Positions 24,860-35,979 of a DNA stretch of 64,000 nucleotides are shown here, piece by piece. Position numbers and translations under genes: made by a program. The stretch's first letter is position 1. Each line of letters starts with the position of its first letter. The notes beneath the pieces are model-generated. The model was not told the origin of the DNA. It made no database searches and saw only the letters and a list, made by a program, of their open reading frames with translations. Source of the stretch: Phoronis australis (lineage: Eukaryota; Phoronida; Phoronidae); assembly GCA_002633005.1 (NCBI GenBank), contig NMRA01000199.1, positions 262,792 to 326,791 on the forward strand. Reading direction: 5' to 3'.

Positions 24860-25262
24860 TTTGCATAATAGAATTAAGAAGACTATGTAACGCACGGCGA
24901 CAGTGACTACTTCTTTCTCACTGGACGCCGGATTCAAGAACAAGTTCAGTTTTTTCTCCAACAGGCAGCGCAAACGCAGTTATACAGTAAATGCTTGGTT
25001 TATAAATATGTTTTGATTTTCAACGAACAAAGATTAAAATCTCTTAACTGCTGGATCCAATACAGGATGTAGTTTTTGAACGAAGCAACTAATTTGTTGC
25101 TATCAAGTATCAACGTCCCGGATGTTACCCACCTACACCTGGTTCTTTTAACAAACGCATAACTTATGTAAGTTATGCACGTCAAGGTGATTAAATTTAT
25201 GTAACCCTATAGTTATATAACATAAATTCCCTACTGAAACCAATGGTTCGGCCAGTTTAAAG
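24860..25262. repeat. 403-bp duplication, right copy beginning at N
   Basis: Starts at the first base after the ambiguous base at 24859 and follows the left copy at a constant offset of 747 until 25262, where the two diverge. Confidence 0.9.
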
Positions 25263-26967
25263 TAGCGTTATTTTAGCGCAACTGGTCTCAGGGGGTACTC
25301 CCACAAGAGCTATCGGGCCTTGTTTTTCAGCTGGGTGATTTTTTCACGACCAATTGTTCTTTGAAACCTTGATTTTTTCTGCCAGAATTCCCCACAAGAG
25401 GGCTCGTATTTCCAGCTGCGTCAGTCTATGGAAGGGTTTTCAATATAGTTTTTATTTTAAAAACTTTTCTTTCAGACGCCGTACACTTACGTGATTTTGA
25501 CTATAAAGCATCTCTTTTTGTAGTGTTCCTGACTTTGAATGGCACAATTGGTTTTACGACTCAAGTGTATTTTGAGGGTTATTTTTAGTAATTAAGACTG
25601 CCTAATTCATGTAATTATTAGCTTTGGCCAGAGAGCTAGAGAACTGTAAAAAAATGAGATGAAAAGGCTTCGAATAACAGTTGACGTGCCAAATTCATGT
25701 AATGACGTACACATTCATGTACCTCTGTGGCTTCAATGCCACGTTAAAAGTTACAAATGCAACTGTCTAAGGTTCCGGCAAAAGAGTCAGGTTTAAAATC
25801 ATGTAACCACTTATTTGATGGTCTGGCGGAGATTGACTCTCTAACAAAGGATTTTTGAAGTTCCCTTCAAATTGGTAACAATTTTCAAGTTGAGTCCACT
25901 CTCTGAATGGCTATCCTAATTTTTTAGTAGCACTCCTCCGTCAAAACAGCTACGGTGAACTCAGTGCACTTCTCACAAGGGGACTGATTATCCCCGACTA
26001 TACGCCTTTGTCAATAAAATTGTATTTCGTCAAGTTCAGTTACGACTTGCTTAACGTGCCTCGGTTATTTAATTTCAAGGTCACTCTCAGTGACTTAGGT
26101 AACAGCCTAAGCTATTTTAGTAATCTCGCGTCCAGTCATTGTTAGCATCACACAATGCCGTATTGAATTTGAAGGCGAGACAATCACACTTGGTAAACCA
26201 ACACTGGCGTGATCATTGACCCAAATCTGGTCAGAGTTATCCGCACGTCAGGTGGGCAAACGTTTATTTTGTAACCCAACACTGGCGCGAATTACCTTAT
26301 TTCGACCCGGTCTCCACATGCAACCACATGCTGTATTTTCACAAAAAAACATGCCATTATCTTACAACATACAGCATTTGAAGAGCAACGCCAAGAGATT
26401 ATATTTCTTCATTTTATAACTTCTCCTGCGTTCCGTTTTCTCGTGAACTGTTTCTTTTTTTCGTTTCAATGAGACTCCGGACACTGTTTGGCAGTTGGGT
26501 GAGCCTACTTGTAGTTGAACAGACCTCGTCACCGTTCCTATATATTTTCCTGAAGTCTGTTTTGAGACATATTATAAAATGTCATGCAGGAGATCTTAAA
26601 AAGTTAGATTAGATGATAGAAAAGCATGAAGTTGGTGAGTAAAGAACAATACGAATGACTGTGCAGAATATTAAGATAACTTAGTCGAGTCCTTACTAGC
26701 CGTTTAGGACACTCCGTCCTTCAGAGTTATAAGGAGTCGTTTATTGATCAAGATGAAAGACGGACCCCTATTAGCTTATTATACGTCTTTTTCTTGGTTT
26801 TTCATCTTTTTCCCCTGTTGAATGTGAGTGTACATGGGTGAGTACATGACTAAACGGATATTTCTTGTTATGTTCTTCGATTTATTATTAATAAACCTCT
26901 AAACTGAAAAAAGAGTTCTCTCATAAGTTAGCCGGAGTGACACACGCTGTTGTATAGGCACACAATG
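25263..26967. other. Intergenic, nothing recognised
   Basis: Only short ORFs without motifs. Confidence 0.45.
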
Positions 26968-27506
26968 GGTTATTGTTTACAATCCGACTTTATTACCGTA
27001 CATACTTGATACTACTATTTTCTGAATCCTCTAGTCATGGTGATTCCAAAAATGTATTAGTTGTACTGATTGGTCGATTATTATTCACAATTTCCAAGTT
27101 TTGCCAAGGCGTTCATTTGCAACGCGGATTTAGTGAGGCAGCCATAAGAAGTTTTCAAGAGGCAATCCTTTATAAATGACTATTACTGTTTTTTTCTCAC
27201 AGTTACCCTAACATGCCACGCGGTATCTTCAATATAATAGCCAATTTTGGTGTCTTTTTGACACACGCATGATCGTTGTAGTTATCATTCCTGGCGACAG
27301 GTGACGCAGTTTTATAATGGCGGTCACTCGAGATCGGCTGCCACAAATGAACACCTCGTACATGAATACGGTGAATGGATGAATAAGAAGAGCCTAATCG
27401 GTACGAGTAATACATTTTTGGAATCACCATAATCACCCTGGCGAGAGGATTCAGAAAAAATTAATATCAAGTATGCACGTTAATGGAGTCGGATTGTAAA
27501 CAATAA
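26968..27506. mobile_element. Foldback element with ~200-bp inverted arms
   Basis: The arm 26968-27165 is matched by the reverse complement of 27295-27506. Anchors are GGTTATTGTTTACAATCCGA at the outer end, TTTTCTGAATCCTCT, ATGGTGATTCCAAAAATGTA, and GTTCATTTG at the inner end. The loop is about 130 bp with no coding sequence. It is a long-TIR foldback MITE; the superfamily is not assigned. Confidence 0.75.
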
Positions 27507-28312
27507 CCACACAATCAGCTGCTCACTATTAGTTGCAAAAACGAACAGAACACACAATGTACATCCGTCTTCGTCAGAGGGGAGAATTCTAAAACAATCG
27601 GGGCGAAAACGTGTAGAAAGGTGACTGGAAAAGTACAAACATGCAGAGACTCTTATCGGTTACTATAGAGTATATACATACACATACACAACAGATCATA
27701 AACCTGCTACGTACCCGACTACCATCACAAAAAACAACTTCAGATTTAGAAAATTTGTTACGAATTTCAAGGTTTCGAAAGAACAGGCAGGTTCACCGTA
27801 ACTATAGTTGAGACGAGGCTCTACAGGTTGGTTTGGCACATCATGACATTTTATGCGTTGTGCATGCTCTGAATAAATTACTGTCATTTCGTCGGAAGTC
27901 CAGACACCACTTGTAATGTAAGTAACGAGGTCAGTTTTGTAGCGGCGTCGACCTGTACAGGTATAAATAAAAGGTTTCCATCTTGGATGCAACGAGGTTT
28001 GTCGCCGCTTTAACTGAGCATACAATTTGAGGATGCGTTCGGCGGTTCAGACTCGCCATTGCTCTTGACAAGTCAATCACTTTTTTCGTTTGAAAATATA
28101 TAATAGATATGATTGAGATAAAACTGTTGAATTACGTAATTAATGATTTTCTGGGTTGTAACGTGATATTCTTCCGATGTCGCATGATTTGCCTTGCGAC
28201 TCACGTAATCAAAACGAACGTAAAAATACATGTTTGGCCACGGATGAATACGATCAATTGTTTAGGCTGACTAAAAGGAACATCGAAATTGCGTTAATTT
28301 GTGGCGTAATAC
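27507..28312. other. Intergenic with one unassigned ORF (27696-28025, minus)
   Basis: A 109-codon minus-strand frame starts at an ATG (MYAQLKRRQTSLHPRW) and ends in a hydrophobic tail. It has no known motif and could be chance. Confidence 0.3.
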
Positions 28313-28570
28313 ACGCGCACACCCAGCATAAAACATGGGGGGGCTCGAATTCTTACGTATGCGGACCTTTTACTGAAAAAAAATCAACGAGGACAAAAAA
28401 ACGGGGCCACTAGGTTCAGGTCTGCCAATCGTGCATCCGCGCCGAATTCCTGTGGACTTTTTGGACTTTTGTCTCGTTTACTCGGACCTTTTTATTTCGC
28501 TGAGGCGGACCTTTTTGCCCAATTCGCCAAATTTGCTCGGAGACAACCCCCCCCCCCCGGGTGCGCCCAT
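28313..28570 (+). mobile_element. MITE family 2 (GCGCACCCAG termini), copy 1
   Basis: Ends in GCGCACACCCAG and CCGGGTGCGCCCAT, with GGGGGGCTCGAA blocks just inside. It shares its body with 31561-31817 (inverted), 33750-33863 and 55530-55767. Confidence 0.7.
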
Positions 28571-28731
28571 TGGTCTGAGGCAGTTCGCTTTAACATTACG
28601 TATGACGTTGTCGAAAAGTCTGCGTATTTTGAACTATCTACAAAATCATGGATTAGCCTTAGTGCATTGCTGGAAGCAGGAAGCATCCGGAAATTGACTT
28701 GTGACTATTTACCAAACTGCAGTTAATTTCG

Positions 28732-29052
28732 TCATGTGACCATGTCTTGCGTAGTAAATTTTTGCGAAAAAAGGTACATTGATAGCAAAACAACGGTATC
28801 AATAACAAAAATGTCCATTTGATATAAATGTTCAAGGTGAAATTCGCTGTTACAGTTCTTAACATTTTTGATAGACCCAGATGAGAAAATGGGACATTTT
28901 AAAAGCAAATGATTCCTAATAGGGTTTTGATGAACAGTGTTAACGAATATACGACGTTTCATGTAATGGTAATAAAAGAACTTTATAGCAGAGACTGCCT
29001 GCGCAATAAAGGCCGCCACAAGAAGGCCATTGGGACGTACTGTATGCGCCAT
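28732..29052 (-). CDS. Unassigned 106-codon ORF
   Basis: The frame begins at an ATG in a fair context (ATAGATGGC) with MAHTVRPNGLLVAAFIAQAV, a short hydrophobic stretch, followed by a basic, aromatic-rich region. No family is recognised and no intron signals were needed. A chance frame is quite possible. Confidence 0.2.
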   Translation of the reverse strand: MAHTVRPNGLLVAAFIAQAVSAIKFFYYHYMKRRIFVNTVHQNPIRNHLLLKCPIFSSGSIKNVKNCNSEFHLEHLYQMDIFVIDTVVLLSMYLFSQKFTTQDMVT

Positions 29053-30947
29053 CTATAGGACTTCACCGACGGTAGCGGCACACGAGTTTGTCCGTGGTGA
29101 AGCCGACTGGAACGAGGCTCTACATAAAGTGGTCCCATACTCATAGACACTCGTAAAGAGATTCGCGACTCCGTGAAGTCTCGCGGCCTAACGCAAAAGT
29201 ACGTGAGCAGGATTCAAAACTTCCGGTCTCATGGCTAAGCATAGTAACGAAGGTGAACTTAGGTTTTTATTTCGCGCACAGTCAAGCAAATTTTTTAGTT
29301 TGAAACTAATTTGTTGTGTTTAATGCAAACTAAATCGCGTATGCGAGCCATTTAAGTCGGATTATTGCTATAAAACGTGTCGGAATTAACTTGACAAGTT
29401 GTTGTTGATAGGCCCGAATGCTGGCACAGTTCAACACAAGAATCGAGGAGTTTGGCCCAATGAAAAGGTTGAGTTAATTGGATAATTCATTTACTTGAAT
29501 TCTCAGTCGTTTACGATGAAATTTAGTTTGAATTTTGTGGATGTTGGTGACATTTTTTGATGCTATAGATAATTAGTCTAATTAAACACAATGTTATGCA
29601 AGTTTAGTGACGATGTACAATTAATTAAATATATTCATTTGGTTGTTTACCAACATTTTTATCCTCCTTTGAGTGCATAGGAAGTGATTCACCCTATGTC
29701 TTTAACCAGTTGTAGGATGTTTACAATAACAACTGTGCCTTGTATTGCTAGTAATGTAACTTTAATCTTTTGAAACTGGTCAGCTTTGGGATGATGCATT
29801 TCCGACAACAATAATCGGAACTACTATCCATCGAAATTACTTGACTTTTGTCTACCTGCACCATATTTGGTAATCACTTGGGTTCATTGCTGGAATCTGC
29901 CAACAACTTTATTCAGAGAATTGTTTTGGAACTAGGTGTAGCATTTTGGAGGAAGTGTGTGGGTTTTCATGTTTTGAACTAACTCGCCCACCTTTCTTGT
30001 ATTCAGTATAAATATTCTTTTAGCTACTCTAGAATTCATATTGCTTGGAGAGAGGCTGCTGCTTGCTTCAAAAATATCACAGATACCCAGAGTTGGTAAG
30101 AGACAATTTTGGTTCTTGATGCTTTACTATTAATTTCGTCTTTAGAAAAAACTATTCTCAGTTCTTTGATCATTTGATTAATTCACAGAAATCGTTGTAA
30201 CTACAAGTTTCTGGTAACTAGTGTTTGCCTAATTGTGAGTTGATATATGTTATCAGACATGCAGTTCTCTGTAATTTTAGTATGATGTATTTGGTACTTC
30301 AATTTGTATTAAAGATTGTATTATTTTTATTAATTGTTTCAGGTTTAAACGTATAACGTATAGAAAACGTATGTTCGTATTAACCGTATCGAAAACGAAA
30401 ACGTATCTTACTCGTATTCGTATCGTATCATATATAAAGTTTCATGAACCAAAGTGTTACGGTATTATTATTATGCGCGTGTAACCTGCTGGGCCAACAA
30501 CAAAAACAAGAGAGACATCTAATGTGTGGATGCGCTAATGTGATGTTGTAGGAATTTTGGCTCGCCTTAACCGCTGTTGTTTCTCATTCGTCACTACGCC
30601 TACAATACATGTACATGAACCATAGCAAACAAATACGGCCAAAATTCAGCAAGAGCGAAATTTTGCCATTTTTCATGATTTTCAGAAGCTTGTATCTTTT
30701 AGCATGCAAAGTGGTGGAAATTGAAAAGTTTGCCAGCGAATTATTTAAACTGTCTTATTTCTGTTGATATCCGTTTCAACAAATGGGTACATCAACGAAT
30801 ATTTTTAAAAATCGAAGTACTGCGAGCCCTTGACAATTTTTTCACTCAGCGGTAAATTCTTGTGACTTATACCATAAGGTATAAAAGGGGAAAAACTTTC
30901 AGCTGTTAAATGGCTGTTACTGAACCGATTTTAATGATATTTATATT
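29053..30947. other. Intergenic, AT-rich; CGTAT-rich patch at 30345-30430
   Basis: No gene recognised. The patch has about ten CGTAT/ACGTAT pentamers within 90 bases. Confidence 0.5.
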
Positions 30948-31093
30948 CAGGGGCGGATCCAGCATTTTGTGTTGGGGGGACAGGGCAGAGTAATAGCCAG
31001 GATTTTCCCTTTCAGAGGTTCTCACCCCCGAACTGCCAAATGGAGTATGGGAGAATTTTAGGGGGGCCATAGCCCCCTCTAAATCCACCACTG
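30948..31093 (+). mobile_element. MITE family 1, copy 2
   Basis: Termini are CAGGGGCGGATCCAGCAT and TAAATCCACCACTG. The flanks ATATT and ATATC match at 4 of 5 bases, consistent with a decayed 5-bp target duplication. Confidence 0.75.
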
Positions 31094-31560
31094 ATATCAA
31101 ACTGCTTGCTAAAAAATTCTGCCTTAAGTGTAAACTTTTGATTTATTTTTTGATAAAAGTATGAAATAATGTAGTTTTTTAAGTAAATGTCTTGTCGGTC
31201 TCTCACCTGGAAAAATTCTGAAAGTGTACACTCAACGTCAGAATTACTAATAATGTCCTAATCCTTTCCCCATCAATTTTTTCACTATATCTCACCTTTT
31301 CCATTGAGGAACACCTCTAAAAAAGATAAATTCAATCATTTTTCAAGAACCATGTTGACCTTTCCAGGGTTTAAACTGAACTCAAACTTGATTGGTCAAA
31401 TGTATTAAACAGAACCATTCAAAACTTCTCTAAATAACATAAAGTGGTCCAAATTGGTTGAATATTTTCATTAAAATAGTACAGAAGATGTTTTAAATTC
31501 AATTTAACTTTTTGGATGGTCACCAACACAACTTATCTCAATTCCTATATTACATGACGG

Positions 31561-31817
31561 CATGGGCGCACCCAGGGGGCTCGGGGGGGGGCTCGAACGA
31601 GTCTCCAATTTGGCGAATTGAGCAAAAAGGTCTGCTTCAGTGATACAAAAAGTCCAAGTAAACGAGACAAAAGTTCACAGGAATTCGGCGCGGATGCACA
31701 ATTCGCAGGCCTGAACCTAGTGGCCCCGTTTTTTTTAGTCCTCGTTGATTTTTTCCAGTAAAAGGTCCCCATACCAAAAATTCGAGCCCCCCATATTTTA
31801 GGCTGGGTGCGCGCATG
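31561..31817 (-). mobile_element. MITE family 2, copy 2
   Basis: Bounded by CATGGGCGCACCCAG and CTGGGTGCGCGCATG. CATG occurs at both outer ends, either as the last TIR bases or as a 4-bp target duplication. It is inverted relative to the copy at 28313. Confidence 0.75.
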
Positions 31818-32490
31818 GACAGGAATGAAATTGATTTAAATTTCATTGAAACTTTAGGGTCTAATTTAATTTTGTTTAATTAAAAATGCACATAATCATT
31901 TTTATCATATTGTGTGTAAAATAAGGTTGTGAAAACATTGATCTCACTTGGGGAAAACAGAATAATTAATATACCCTCAAAGGTTTGTAAATAAATGACG
32001 AAATACTCTAAAAAAAGACTAGGTTTCTGCTTTTCGGCTCTATTTGAAATCATTTGTTACGCAAAATTTGATTTTTAGAATTGTTATATTTTGGAACGAA
32101 TGAAATATTTTCACTGAACCATAGTAATTCTTGAAGTGTTTTGTCATTTTCAAAGTGGTTTGGTGTCGATGCCATGTTGTTAACCTACTTGTAAAGGACT
32201 CTCCATCTTGTTTTAGTAACACAGTAAGCTATGGATTCCCAAATATAGTTGTTTAAACTTGCCACTTTTGTGGCCTGAACTTTTTGGGTGCTGTTTGCTG
32301 AAAAAAGGCTATTAACTCGAGAGCCGCCTAACTGATTTAAGAAATTCAAAAACTTGTGTAAATGGCATGTCTAAAGCTACCATTTAAAGGAGAATGCCAC
32401 CCGATTTAATTAGTCTTTCTTAATCGGTCTATATCCACATCGCCTCTTTTACGATCGGTATCACCTTGCCGAGAGGTGTCGCGTTAATCT
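31818..32490. other. Intergenic, nothing recognised
   Basis: AT-rich, short ORFs only. Confidence 0.45.
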
Positions 32491-32841
32491 GTGAGGAAGG
32501 TGAAAAACGACGCAGCGACGTCAGTGGTTCGTCTGCAGAGTGAATGCCGCTATATTGCGGTGCATCGGTTCCCGCTTGTCCGAACTATGAAGCTGCGAAG
32601 AAAGCGGGCATATCGTTTTTTTCAACTTCCTCGAGAGCCCGAATTGCTTAGGAAGTGGCTTGCGGTAGTGAAGAATGAAAGGTACGCTGTTAATAGCAAG
32701 TATGAGGCCGTGAAACATCTCTGTGTCTGTGGCCGGCATTTCGTCGACAGTGATTTCTCTGACGAATTCCGGCTTACCAAAGAACTATCCATATGTTCCG
32801 TTGCCTGTGCATGTTCACGGCGCCTCTCTAGTATTTCTTGA
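32491..32841 (+). pseudogene. THAP-domain-like relic
   Basis: The frame contains YRFFQLPREPELLRKWLAVV followed by HLCVCGRHFVDSDF. This is the pattern of the second half of a THAP zinc-coordinating DNA-binding domain (F-x-x-P, a Trp after a basic helix, C-x-x-HF..SDF). The first Cys pair is not evident, and the frame runs into unrelated repeat sequence, so this is probably a degraded fragment. THAP domains occur in host regulators and in several animal DNA transposons; the surroundings favour a transposon origin. Confidence 0.5.
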
Positions 32842-33187
32842 TCAGTGTATTTCGCCGTTCCAACTGATAGCCTGTGAAACCTAACGATCCGACCCGTGAA
32901 GTCATGTCGGATGAGCTCTTGACTAAGTCGGGATTGGCGCTGGGCGTAGACGTTTATTTTTCTGCGTCCTGTTTCAAACTGAATTATTCTTATCCTAACC
33001 AGTGCTTATACAAAACTGAAACAATGTCTGTCTCGTTAGATACAATTTGTTATGCCTTTGCAGTATTTGTGAGTACAAATGTTGAGAAGCCAGCAATGAA
33101 TAAACCACTGCATTACCGACTTTTGATGCCGGCAACTGATAAAGGTTGTAGTAATAGCCGAGAATACTCTACCTCGAGAATCGAACC
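32829..33187. repeat. Local duplication, left copy ending at N
   Basis: 359 bp that end exactly at the single N (33188) and recur at 33189-33532. Differences are a 15-bp indel and two base changes, typical of two haplotypes. Confidence 0.92.
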
Positions 33188-33188
33188 N

Positions 33189-33532
33189 TAGTATTTCTTG
33201 ATCAGTGTATTTCGCCGTTCCAACTGATAGCCTGTGAAACCTAACGATCCGACCCGTGAAGTCATGTCGGATGAGCTCTTGACTAAGTCGGGATTGGCGC
33301 TGGGCGTAGACGTTTATTTTTCTGCGTCCTGTTTCAAACTGAATTATTCTTATCCTAACCAGTGCTTATACAAAACTGAAACAATGTCTGTCTCGTTAGA
33401 TACAATTTGTTATGCCTTTGCAGTATTTGTGAGTACAAATGTTGAGAAGCCACTGCATTACCGACTTTTGATGCCGACAACTGATAAAGGTTGTAGTAAT
33501 AGCCGAGAATACTCGACCTCGAGAATCGAACC
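33189..33532. repeat. Local duplication, right copy beginning after N
   Basis: 344 bp, near-identical to 32829-33187 and starting at the first base after the N. It lacks the 15-bp AGCAATGAATAAACC segment of the left copy. Confidence 0.92.
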
Positions 33533-33590
33533 AGCGACCCCTATAAACCGGCAAGCGTGCTAACCATTCAGCTAATAGATTCACCGGAAG
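33505..33590 (-). repeat. tRNA-derived SINE head
   Basis: On the minus strand TTAGCTGAATGGTTAGCACG (A-box-like) is followed by GGTTCGATTCTC (B-box-like) at tRNA spacing. The body extends into the duplicated segment to the left. Confidence 0.6.
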
Positions 33591-33749
33591 CACTTTCACA
33601 ACAAGGTAATTGACCGGGCACCCGAGGCCGTGTGAGCGCATGCTAATTCAATGTTTGCCGACAGAAGGCTGTTGTGAAACAATTACTCGTAACAAGAATA
33701 TCGCGCAAACAAGTGCAGCATGACCCCGTTTGCTGCTCATTCAGTCACA

Positions 33750-33863
33750 TTTTCTCAGACTATTTGTTTCTCATAGGCGGACCTTTAGTTGCCCACTTCG
33801 CCAAATTGGGGGCTCGTTCGAGCCCCCCGAGCCCCTCCCTCCCACCCCCTGGGTGCGCGCATG
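33750..33863 (+). mobile_element. MITE family 2, copy 3 (3' half)
   Basis: Only one end is kept: the ATAGGCGGACC body, GGGGGCTCGTTCGAGCCCCC, and the terminus CTGGGTGCGCGCATG. Confidence 0.65.
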
Positions 33864-34700
33864 CTATAATTCACTCTTTGGTCAGTAAGAGCCAGTTAAG
33901 CAACAATTTTCTGTTCTTCATACCTGGGGTTAATGGGTACGATCAGTGTCCACAGCTACAACTGGTTTCGCTTGTCTCAGTGGTCACGTCGATAAATACC
34001 CCTCAAAGTAGAGTGGTTCCCTAGAGTAAGTGTAGTCATCTCACTGTCACTCCTGTCCCAACACGGTAGATATCGGTCTTCACAGAACAAGTGTCCACAG
34101 CAAAAGTCGCTTCCACACACCGAGTACAGAAGTGGAAGCACAGCACTAATATTGTTGTGGGAGAAGCTACGTATTGAATGGCAAGGCCGGTCAGCGGTGG
34201 CATCTGAAAGCGGGACACTAAATAAAACTAGGTAAAGCTACTACTGCTTAGAGGCTATACCATAACAAGAAGTCAAACCACCGACACACAATTGCGAACA
34301 ACACGTGAATGTGCAAACTCCACTAGCTCGGTTGCAGATTCACCGAAGTGCAGTGACTGGGAATCTGCTGCGATTCCCTAAAAAAATCCAGAATTGCCAA
34401 AAATGATCTGATGTCAACATTTTTGTACTACATTTGTTGATTCCGTAATAACTTTGCTTTCAAAATATACAGTGTTGATTTTTGTCGTGCGTGGTAGTTA
34501 GGGACTTTGCCTTTTTGTCACCTTTTTCTGGATTTCTGGTGACAGGGTGAAAAATGTGAGACAAAATAATGTTTTTGTGGTCGTAAGTAGCAATCACAAC
34601 GTTTCTTTCTGTTTATACATTTTCGATCTGATGTTAGGCAACAAATCCTGCGATGTGAGCAGCGACAAGCAAAACTCAATGCGAACAGTTCCTCAGGTCA

Positions 34701-35114
34701 CAGTGCCCGCATGCATGAAACAGTCCCAAATCGGGACTCGACTAATTTCCCTAAATCCATTGCGTGTTTGTGGGCTTGTGAAAACACTGATTGTCCTTTT
34801 TATGCTGTTTGAGTCTCATTACTAAGTTAATTTTTAACTTGGATACAAATCGAGAGTGAAACCTAGGTGGAAAATAAGTAGGGATCTTTTCATGCAATGC
34901 CCCCAATCTTAAGTCCCTAATTACTTTGACTGAATTAATGGCTCAGTTTTTAGTTAAATTATTAGGAAACGTCACTGTCAAAAAGGGGCTCATAATAAAG
35001 ATAAAATAGTAGAAAAAATGCCACATTTGTGAGGAAAGAACGAAAAAATAAGCAAAAGACTTGGGGAATTCAGTTGAGTCCCTATTAGGGACTGTTTCAC
35101 GCAACCGGGCACTG
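34701..35114. mobile_element. MITE family 3 (CAGTGCCCG termini), copy 1
   Basis: 414 bp with imperfect inverted ends of about 40 bp: CAGTGCCCGCATGCATGAAA on the left and TTTCACGCAACCGGGCACTG on the right. It lies about 430 bp upstream of the mitochondrial P450 start codon, inside its likely promoter region. Confidence 0.78.
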
Positions 35115-35545
35115 CCCCCCTGGAGTTAGCTTGGTGCCCAACAAACCCTTAATCCGACCCTCTACATGATAACATGGCTTTGACCTTATTTATTGAAAAA
35201 AATGCTAACATTATGCATGCCATACCCACCGGCAAAAAAAAACAAATGTATCTGGATCACGCTCATACGAATACACATCTCCATTTTCATACAGTCATAG
35301 GTGTTACATGTAGGCTATATATCGCTCTTCGCTTAGTTGTTCAACGCCGACTTAAGCTTATGAGACTTTCTTATTTTTAGTTGGCGATTTAACACCATGT
35401 CTAGCTAAATGTCACACAGCAGTTAGGCTATGTGTGCTGTAAGACCTACAAAGAATAAGACGCGTGCAATATCCTCTTACTCAGCAAGACAAGATCAAGT
35501 TTTGCGAATGTTGTGACGCACAATAACTTGATATGATTGTCCTTG

Positions 35546-35979
35546 ATGAATACGCGACATCTTCAACATATAGTCATGATTATAAACATGAATCGGATAG
35601 GAAACCGTTTTATGCGGAAAAAAAGAGTTGTTTTTGTATCAGATCTTCGAAGATTAAATTCAAAAACTGTTCAAAGGAACGAATCTAAGTCATTTTCAGA
35701 TATTCCTGGACCTTTGGGCTTACCTCTGGTAGGTTCTCTTATTGAGGCTTTGCCATTCATTAGACGCAATCGAATTATAGATTACTTTGAATACCAACAT
35801 GAACAATACGGACCAATCTATCGAGATCGCATCGGATCGTACAAATCGGTGAACCTGTGCGATCCTGTTGATGCAGAAAGAGTACTGCGAAATGATGGTA
35901 TCTACCCTAGGAGAGTTGACATCGGGGCTTGGAAGAAATATCGAGAAGAGCATGGTGTTTCTGGAGGACTTCTTGTGTC
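35546..35979 (+). CDS. Mitochondrial P450 exon 1
   Basis: Encodes the presequence, the proline-rich hinge and the B region, ending in GVSGGLLV plus two bases. Donor GTGTC|GTAAGG. Confidence 0.9.

Noticed and set aside
24253-25185. Two near-identical 61-codon minus-strand ORFs as a duplicated gene
   Set aside because: They fall in the two copies of the duplication next to N 24859, which is best explained as an assembly artefact, and they show no motif.
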